Source of the DNA: Echinometra lucunter
Lineage: Eukaryota; Echinodermata; Echinoidea; Camarodonta; Echinometridae
Reading direction: 5' to 3'
Length of the DNA: 64,000 nucleotides
NCBI GenBank assembly: GCA_029962745.1
Contig: CM057157.1
Coordinates: forward strand, 5,681,375 to 5,745,374
Position 1 is the first letter of the stretch; each line of letters begins with the position of its first letter. The notes under the pieces were generated by a model. That model did not search any database. It saw only the letters and a list, made by a program, of their open reading frames with translations, and was not told the DNA's origin. The translations under genes were made by a program, and so were the position numbers. This document shows positions 58,301 to 64,000 of this stretch, in pieces.

Positions 58301-58819
58301 GAACAGTAATACTTAGGTATATCTCAAATTTCCTTACATTACCTAACCAATTAAAGACATCCATTAAGTTAACCTAACATAACCTTACCTTAAATTACAT
58401 TACCTTACATTGCACCTACAGTGTTGACTTCTGCTATCCTGTAAGAAGTAATGCGAATTGTTTTTATTCATCTATCTTTTTCTCTTTTGCACTAGCACCA
58501 TCCAGCATTACAAACATCACGCTTAATCCCGAACTGACGTCTGCAACGAGCATTGGATTTACCTGGCAACCCCTCACATGTAGAAATGTGAATGGTAATT
58601 TCTGGTATTACTACACAAGAATCTACAGGAATGGGAATAGGATGAGACCACCAGCGGGAAACAGATACTTGGATGATGATATTTCACACTCATCAGTAGA
58701 GTTTGATGGTCTTCAGCCATGCACGATGTATCAACTGGAAATCAGTGCAGTCAACAGGGGTGTTACACCTCCTAACAATGCACAGGTATCTTCTGGTCAT
58801 GGTGTAACAGGAGTTACTT
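45581..58819 (+). CDS. Secreted or membrane fibronectin type III repeat protein, 5' part, 3' end missing
   Basis: Five coding exons are supported: 45581-45680, 47617-47910, 50016-50336, 56706-57005 and 58496-58819. All introns are GT-AG and every junction is phase 1, giving 446 complete codons. Residues 1-33 look like a signal peptide; residues 34-131, 132-238, 239-338 and 339-446 are four FN3 domains, each in its own exon. Symmetric phase 1-1 FN3 exons are classic for shuffled extracellular modules. Domains 1 and 3 (type A) resemble each other, as do domains 2 and 4 (type B), so the order is A-B-A'-B'. The last exon has a good donor (GTAAGT) but no following exon was found in the remaining 5 kb, so a membrane anchor or kinase/phosphatase part may lie beyond the window. 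I do not recognise the family member. N-glycosylation sequons NLT, NAT and NVT support an extracellular location. Confidence 0.85.
46227..46740. repeat. Poly-T/poly-G repeat debris in FN3 intron 1
   Basis: T-runs joined to G-runs occur at about 46240-46273 and 46525-46560, with a (TTAT)n patch before the second. Surrounding phrases GGATGGCGCCAGCG and TTAGTGACGCCCATGC look like decayed ends of the same kind of dispersed element. Confidence 0.5.
46741..47616 (+). other. Rest of FN3 intron 1
   Basis: A possible MITE end, CACTGTAAAAAAATATTGGG (46770 on), is followed by partly inverted GGGTAAAA/TTTTTACCC motifs to about 46860. A G-run lies at about 47244-47257. No coding sequence. Confidence 0.4.
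47617..47910 (+). CDS. FN3 gene exon: domain 1 (type A)
   Basis: Opens RPERVEGLHMWP, then LEVSWTV (the conserved FN3 Trp), MISYNL, the L-T-G-L-x-P-Y-x-x-Y core as NLTGLDPYSRYKISV and AVNVAGESE. One Cys (KLACPSP). It ends phase 1 with GTGAGT. Confidence 0.9.
48386..48800 (-). mobile_element. Element with G-rich terminal inverted repeats, copy 2
   Basis: Reverse-oriented relative of 4029-4585. Read on the minus strand it starts GGGGGCACCCGACCTCAAAA, continues AGTGGTAGGTATGTGCCGC, includes AAAATGGGGGTCTTCTCCGC near the other end, and finishes ACCGAGTGCCCCCCCC. The ends are inverted copies of each other (GGGGGCACYCG). It is shorter and more decayed inside than copy 1. Confidence 0.75.
49177..49363. 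repeat. (AAT)n microsatellite
   Basis: Long, slightly impure AAT/GAT/CAT array. Its minus-strand translation is a poly-Tyr artefact. Confidence 0.97.
49364..49547. mobile_element. SINE-like insert with TAGCGC...GCGCTTTA core
   Basis: ATTAATATAGCGCATTTTCC, then GTTCAAATGCGCTTTACGATG, then a tail to GTGCCTTCTCACCAAG. A relative of the core (CATAGCGCAA...GTTCAGTGTGCTTTACA) lies at 58240-58300. The class is uncertain. Confidence 0.5.
50016..50336 (+). CDS. FN3 gene exon: domain 2 (type B)
   Basis: Opens PPSNIKNVMV, then IRFTWQPLTCRNVNGGFW, YYYTRIYKNGD, RYLDDDIS, SSVEFDGLEPCTMYQL and GVN. The two Cys (LTC and EPC) are placed to form a disulphide, as in FN3 domains of some receptor phosphatases. 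Very similar to domain 4. Confidence 0.9.
50337..50639 (+). other. Start of FN3 intron 3
   Basis: Holds two copies of a GCAAAARGCCCTAWATYCATTTT phrase (about 50420 and 50574) and a short (CAA)n near 50517-50536. A related perfect hairpin lies at 56169-56203. Confidence 0.5.
50640..51784. repeat. TCGGA/TCCGA-rich block of unknown nature
   Basis: TCGGA or TCCGA, often as CATCGGA or GTCCGAT, recurs more than a dozen times in about 1.1 kb and is nearly absent elsewhere in the window. The block is GC-richer than its surroundings and abuts the broken 3' side of the LINE at 51785. No coding frame or clear terminal repeat was found. Confidence 0.5.
51785..53765 (-). mobile_element. LINE (CR1/L2-like) fragment with PHD finger and APE endonuclease, 3' half missing
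   Basis: On the minus strand, 5' to 3': a PHD-type zinc finger (ILCDHCDCWCHIMHVCVGIS then CCQC, about 53645-53765); an APE endonuclease (VVNCNGLKGS at the start, YRKDRYTNGFGVFIAT, YIGSYYYPP, LLAGDFNHPDINWDD; 52900-53433); a linker with SKMSKSRRHLPWITTYLKRQ; SFWSYIKTCR (about 52330); and the first reverse-transcriptase block with HVLEHVARNAILTNAQQGFR and TQLTTAIHDW (about 51860-51985). Stops and shifts break the frames. In the endonuclease the usual catalytic Glu position reads Asp (GFDSKL). The element stops before the YADD box. Confidence 0.88.
53766..56165. other. Middle of FN3 intron 3, mostly unrecognised
   Basis: CCGGGTGTCCCAAAAAGCGG at about 53892 resembles a mariner-type end, but no matching right end was found. 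The rest, including 54060-55700, looks like old repeat sequence with no gene. Confidence 0.4.
56169..56203. repeat. Perfect 16 bp hairpin
   Basis: GGCCTTTTGCAAGAAA (56169-56184) and TTTCTTGCAAAAGGCC (56188-56203) around a 3-base loop. Confidence 0.9.
56706..57005 (+). CDS. FN3 gene exon: domain 3 (type A')
   Basis: Opens FTNATVHAVGDQPS, then LAVSWSVPDHC, YYLLSYQLVSRKAC (compare MISYNLHQKLAC in domain 1), NVTSEL, ISNLEYYATYTISIMAV. It ends phase 1 at GTGAAT, followed by an A-run. More diverged from domain 1 than domain 4 is from domain 2. Confidence 0.88.
57006..58227 (+). other. Intron between FN3 domains 3 and 4
   Basis: A-runs near 57010-57026 and 57278-57288. An acceptor-like TTTTCTGGACAG at 57360 would give only EPVILQSVRS before a stop, so no exon is called. 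AT-rich otherwise. Confidence 0.5.
58228..58420. repeat. TAGCGC-core repeat and ACCTTAC-like tandem motif
   Basis: The TAGCGC...GTGCTTTACA core at about 58240-58300 is followed by several ACCTTA/ACCTAA/TTACAT units at 58335-58412. Confidence 0.55.
58496..58819 (+). CDS. FN3 gene exon: domain 4 (type B')
   Basis: Opens APSSITNITLNPE, then IGFTWQPLTCRNVNGNFW, YYYTRIYRNGN, RYLDDDIS, SSVEFDGLQPCTMYQL, AVN and GVTGV. It ends phase 1 at GTAAGTATA, directly beside a transposon that starts at 58829. If the donor were not used, translation would add a basic tail (RPRKKQNPK...) and stop at 58945-58947. Confidence 0.9.
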
Positions 58820-58828
58820 GTAAGTATA

Positions 58829-60053
58829 CAGTGCGTCCCAGAAAAAAACAGAACCCTAAAACAAAGGTTTATTGTGCGGAAGCAACGGGGCGTATGATTA
58901 AAAAAAACATGTTCACAATAAACTTCAACTTATGCTCTTTTAAATGATACATTAAGCAAACTTATTCATTCATGCATCTCTGAGTACCATGACTTTGAAA
59001 ATTTATTGTAAGAAACCATTTGCTACACTTGTTGGCTTTGACACTGAGCAAATTAGGAAAAGACAGAGATGGACACATCTTAGTCAGGTTAGTCTAAGAA
59101 TGAACAAATGTTCAAAATAAATTTTTTAAATAACACCCATTCAGTAATGCATCAATGAGTACTGTGCTTTGGAAAATTTAATGTCAAAATGCATTTGCTA
59201 CACTTTTGGGGAAAAACATCTTTCACAAAGACCAACTGACAAACCTAAAGTTTATTAGGTGGGTCAGAATGTTTCAAGGAATTTGGTAACAACAAGTAAA
59301 CTTGTCCGGGGCTTGTCTGACATAGCGACAACTAAGTGAATAATGTTATGGTGAACAGGTCTATTGAAATGAATGTCCATTGTCCTAATCTGTCGTTAAA
59401 AGGGGAAAGGGTGCTTTGGTGATGAATCAGTTAAGCAAATGAATTGGTGAATGAAACAATCTTGTTACTTTACCAAACTTACAGAATATGGCTCAGCTAA
59501 CCCATGAACAGAGAGTGTTTATCGTTACCAAATTCCTTGAGATCAACTTTTAGGTTGGTCAGTCGATCATTTTTGAAAGATGTTTTCCCCCAAATTGTAG
59601 CAAATGGATTTTGACCTTAAATTTTCCAAACCACAGTAATCAGTGATGCATCAGTGAATGGGTCTTGTTTGTGTATCATTAATTTGAAAGAATATTTGTC
59701 AAAAATTATTTTGAACATTTGTTTTTAATCATTCATCCCTGTGATTCGATACAATAAGGTTTTGTTTTAGGTTTCTGTTTATTCTGAGACTAATTCTCCA
59801 TCTCTTTCTTTTCCTGATGTGCTCAGTGCCAAAGCAAACAAGTGTAGCAAAATGGTTTTTGACATTGAATTTTCAAAATCATGATACTCAGAAACGCAAG
59901 AATAAATAAGTTTGCTTAATACATCATTCAAAAGAGCAGAAGTCAAAGTTTATTTTGAAAATTTTTTTTTTTTTAAATCATACGCCTCATTGCTTCCGCA
60001 CAATAAGCCTTTGTTTTAGGGTTCTGTTTTTTTTTTTTTTCTGGGACGCACTG
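58829..60053. mobile_element. 1225 bp Tc1/mariner-like foldback element
   Basis: Ends CAGTGCGTCCCAG (58829-58841) and CTGGGACGCACTG (60041-60053) are exact inverted copies. Pairing continues as CAGAACCCTAAAACAAAGG against CCTTTGTTTTAGGGTTCTG and, more loosely, to a centre near 59,400. The left flank is TA (58827-58828) and the right flank is CA, consistent with a decayed TA target site. CAGTG-type ends suggest Tc1/mariner origin. No transposase frame. Confidence 0.85.
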
Positions 60054-63000
60054 CAGAAATAGTCAGGTTCCTTAGGGAGTGTTCGGTCCCGATTTTTTAG
60101 TTTTGGGGACATGGCGGATAAAACACCAAACTTTCTACAGATAATTATCAGTTCAAGAGCTTTATTTTCCTCCACAGAACCCATTTGAATTATTTCTTCA
60201 TGTAAAGGGAGGGAAATACATTTATATTTATATCTATATATAGGCTATGGTTTATTTCCTCTTTTTGATATTTTCCCTTTGCGTTTTTTTTTTAATGGTG
60301 ACCTTTTTATAATTGAATAGGATTGTAAATTATCAACTGATTATTGTCTCGATATGTGTTCTCTATAGTCACGGCAGTCTCGTTACATTTTTATTCATTA
60401 AAAAAAATAGAATTAATGATTTTTAATATCCTTTTCACTAAAGCTAATATCTCACTGTTTGTTATTACATTATCAGACCTTGAGATTTCATTTAGGCCGA
60501 TCTTTTTTTTTCCTTGTTTTGATATTTTCCCTTCATTTCTTTATTTTGATAAAATTAATCTTTGTACTCCTCTCCGAACTGTTTAATAGCCTATAAAGTC
60601 AATGCGCAGTGTATATATCTCTTGTTTTTCATGATAAGAAATACAGAAATAAACATGTTGGTTCATGTTTGACAAGTGGAAAACCTGAACAGATATAACT
60701 GTCAATAAATTATCATATGAACAAGGAGAAATAAATTCCAGATTTAGTCAATGCCTAAGAGATAGATTTGTAAAGGTGTCAGTCATATAGCTTACGCAAT
60801 AACATGTGATGCCGCTGCACGTCGACTAGAAAAGATATGGCGGATTTGGAAGTGTCATTGTGTCGTAAGTTGTCGCCAATCATAGCTGCGACGAATTCAT
60901 GAACACGTAGCGGACAATAACGTGAAACAGGCCCCTGAATGCATTCAAGAATATTCGTTTTTAGTCCATTCACTTCAAGAGAAGCAATACCCCGATCCTG
61001 AAGAATGATGTAAAATATTTGTTTAGAAAAAGTAGAAACTACAGTATAACTAGTTCTTGCGTTAAATCAATTAATACAATCATAACAATTTGATTGAGGA
61101 TTTTTCTCTTCTTGTTCCCAAGACATTGCCTAATCAAATTAAATAAATTTGATAAACAATGAAAACATTTTAAAGAACAAAATTCTGTGCCTTATCAAAC
61201 CACAGAAACTTTACATGTCAACAACATTGTCATTTGTCAACGGCTTACTTCGAACCATGGGGTGATTGCGTCGGGCCGTGTAATCGCGTAACCCGACCTT
61301 TCGTGAAAACAGTCCCCTGTATTTGCGAAAGGTCGGGTAAATCGGATGTTAAAAAATTGATTTTTAGCTCTTGTGGTGATTGACATAAGACTAATCTTTT
61401 ACGCGAACATTCGTGAAAAAACCTACCTTCAAATGACGAAGTATCGGGTAAAAATTAATTTAAAACAATTTTCTCGTTAAGAATTCTAAATTGCAGCGAT
61501 GAAACGATGATGAAGAGGAAATATTTTGAATCATTGAATTATTGCACATGCGTATTCGAAACCTCTAAATCCTTTTTAATCATTGATATTCATCTTTTTA
61601 TGATGCACGTAAATGATTTAATTTCATTGTGATAATTAGGTTCCAATCTATCGAAATTTAACCTTTCGATTTAAATGGAAAAAACAACAACCCAGATCTA
61701 CAGGCTGTTTGAAACTTATACACTTGCATTGTCAAATTATTGATAATAGGCCAGCTACTTTATCTCTTTCAATGCATTAACAGACTTTCAAGGAAATGCC
61801 CCGAAAATGCCAAATATTTTGTTCTTTACAACCACTTATAATGGGGGAGGGGGGGGGGGGGGGAGGGGGTAATCACATGAGGTGATAATACGTGGAAAGA
61901 CTTACGGTAAAGAATTTATCAAGTGTTACTGTTATCCCGAATGATATTATGTTATACATTTGTACCCCCCCTTAAAAAAAATCACGGATAGGCCCATGAC
62001 CTTGGGATAATTAACTTTGAAAATCTGATCAACCCAAAACATTTATTTTGTTGTTGTTGCAATTATCTCCTTCACAAACGCTCAATTACTCCATCATCTC
62101 CCATTCTCTGCCCCCACCCTCCTCTCTCTCTCTCTCTCTCTCTCTGACCTTCGAATTTTCATCAAATAATCTCCCCTGATTTGATTTTTCATCTCTTTGT
62201 TCCTGTATCTGTCTCTGTCTCTCTTTCCATCTCTTTTGAACACATCCTCTCCTTCATGCACCCTGGCCGCTTCATTTTCATCCCCCCCCCCCATATTGAT
62301 TTCATTCATATACAAATCTATCCAATAAGAGGGGGCTTTAATATTGTTATAGTTGTGCATGGATACATGTATTACAATTACCGTATTCTTATGAAAATTG
62401 CAACGATTTACATGATCAATATCAAACTACACTTGCAGTCAAAATTACATATGATTTGCTATGTAATGATTATTTTTCTGCATATATAGTGATTACATGT
62501 TTATAAGTTCATTCTGATAAAAGGGAAACTAGCCTTCAATCATCGTTTACAAGTAAAGTATATTTCATATTAATCATAACAATTTTTCTAATCACATACT
62601 CTGTTCAGAACTTGCGACAAAATGAAAGTAGACTATAGAGTTTTACATCACTATCATTTACATGCTAGCAATTTGAATTACAATGTAGCAAGGCCAAATT
62701 GAATCCTTTTCTACTTTAAAATAATACTATAGATATGATGAATATTTAACAGAGTACTTAGTCAGATTTTGTGCACAACTCAGATAGAACGAGCTATTCT
62801 ATATCCCTTTAGAAGTTATGAATAAGATTCATTATAACACAACTGAAAACAGTGATTTTGTAACTTAAATACCCATCAATCAATCCGAATTGCAGTGTAC
62901 ATGATATTATATGAATTTTCAAATCCTCTAATGAAAGAATAATCTGCTGTAAGAGTTTCAAATAATCCGCACACACCTATGGGGGGGGGACCAGTTTCTA

Positions 63001-64000
63001 CAAATAAATACAATCACTTGTTTTGTAACTTTGTCCAGTGACATTGTAAAACATTTTAATGATAATCCAAAATTGTGGAATGCATATCAACAAATTTGAA
63101 TTGAATTGTGGAACAATTAGTCATGTTATACGAAATGGCGACATTTATTAGAAAGCCCTCTCAGATAATTCATCTTCATTTAGTTCAGGATTCATGTAAC
63201 TCTACACCCAAATGAATCTAATTCCATACAGACTAAAGCTAAATTAAGGTTTGGGTGGTAGGCACATCTTTATGCAGCCCCTTCCCCCTGAAAATCCTCA
63301 ACCTTTTTCATTCAAAATTTTCCCCAAATTCTACCGAAAATGTGCACTATATCATTCAGTTTGCAATCTCACCCACTTGGTTACTGATCACTCCCTTCCT
63401 TGCTTGTTCCTTCAAACAATGATCTTGCACCCAGCCCTCAACCCTAAGAAATTACCTATGTAACTTATGTAACATGGTGGGTTAAGATATATATTGAAGG
63501 ATCTGGTGCAAATATATGGTGGTGGAATTTTGGAAAATTTTCAGTAAAAAACAGGCAAGTCTAAAAATTGCTGAGATGGGCTACTGCTCCCCTTGCCCCC
63601 TGCTGCACACAGGGCCATGACACCTCACTCAGTGAGAGACAGATCTCCAAAGGGGTCCAATGCACTGAAGAGATGAAGCTACATTCTTTCAGTTTGTTAA
63701 TGAAAACAAGATAAGATTGAAAGTTGGCCTGAATTGTGATAAATGCAAAGTACATGTACAAAGTATGAACAGTAGGAACACTACTAGTAAGTTTTTAGCT
63801 TTGCAGACAAAGGTTTACGAATCAGTTTAGTTCATTTTATTTCTCAGTTCTCAAAATACAATTGATATTCAAACAATAGAAATACATAAGAATACACACA
63901 TTATACAGTTCATGTCTTCTTACAGTAATGCTTCTGATTGCAGTCCCTTTTGAGATTATCTGCTCACATTCTTCTCTTTGGGAAGGGAGAGGGGGATGAA
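60054..64000. other. 3' part of the window, no gene recognised
   Basis: AT-rich sequence. Supported items are a short hairpin at 61289-61341 (AACCCGACCTTTCG with CGAAAGGTCGGGT), a G-run at about 61844-61868, (CT)n at 62121-62145, and C- or G-runs near 62283 and 62982. No further FN3 exon, transmembrane or kinase/phosphatase segment was found on the plus strand. Confidence 0.5.
62121..62145. repeat. (CT)n microsatellite
   Basis: About 12 CT units, followed by a looser TCTGTCTC-rich stretch to about 62235. Confidence 0.92.

Overview
This is a window of animal nuclear DNA. Genes are split into small coding exons by GT-AG introns, long stretches are AT-rich and non-coding, and microsatellites, foldback transposons and LINE fragments are dense. 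Nothing prokaryotic was seen: no operons, CRISPR arrays or plasmid features. The proteins and repeats suggest an invertebrate deuterostome, most likely an echinoderm such as a sea urchin. That assignment is inference from gene content and repeat style, not proof.

Three protein-coding genes are supported. (1) Positions 1607-3841, minus strand: a complete three-exon gene for a Tctex1-type dynein light chain, closest to DYNLT5/TCTEX1D1 (177 aa). (2) Positions 19623-39814, plus strand: a complete 20-coding-exon gene for DHX36 (RHAU), the DEAH-box G-quadruplex helicase (1034 aa). Every splice phase was followed by hand and is consistent. (3) Positions 45581 to at least 58819, plus strand: the 5' part of an unnamed secreted or membrane fibronectin type III protein. 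It has one signal-peptide exon and four phase 1-1 FN3 exons arranged A-B-A'-B', and its 3' end was not found.

The first two genes are head to head. The roughly 15.8 kb between their start codons is largely mobile-element debris: a TTAA-flanked element, a tRNA-derived SINE, three large foldbacks, a LINE reverse transcriptase on the minus strand broken by a 500-base assembly gap, a TIR element, a higher-order tandem repeat and a MITE. The DHX36 introns hold further small inverted-repeat elements, including three copies of one ~80 bp family, and a duplicated piece of exon 10 that creates a decoy splice acceptor. The introns of the FN3 gene hold a PHD-finger/endonuclease LINE lacking its 3' half, a 1 kb element with perfect 25 bp terminal repeats, and a 1.2 kb Tc1-like foldback inserted nine bases after a splice donor.

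The three genes show no sign of a shared pathway. No new multigene system was found. The best leads are the decoy exon in DHX36, the A-B module duplication in the FN3 gene, the transposon beside its splice donor, and several near-perfect long hairpins that could make double-stranded RNA.
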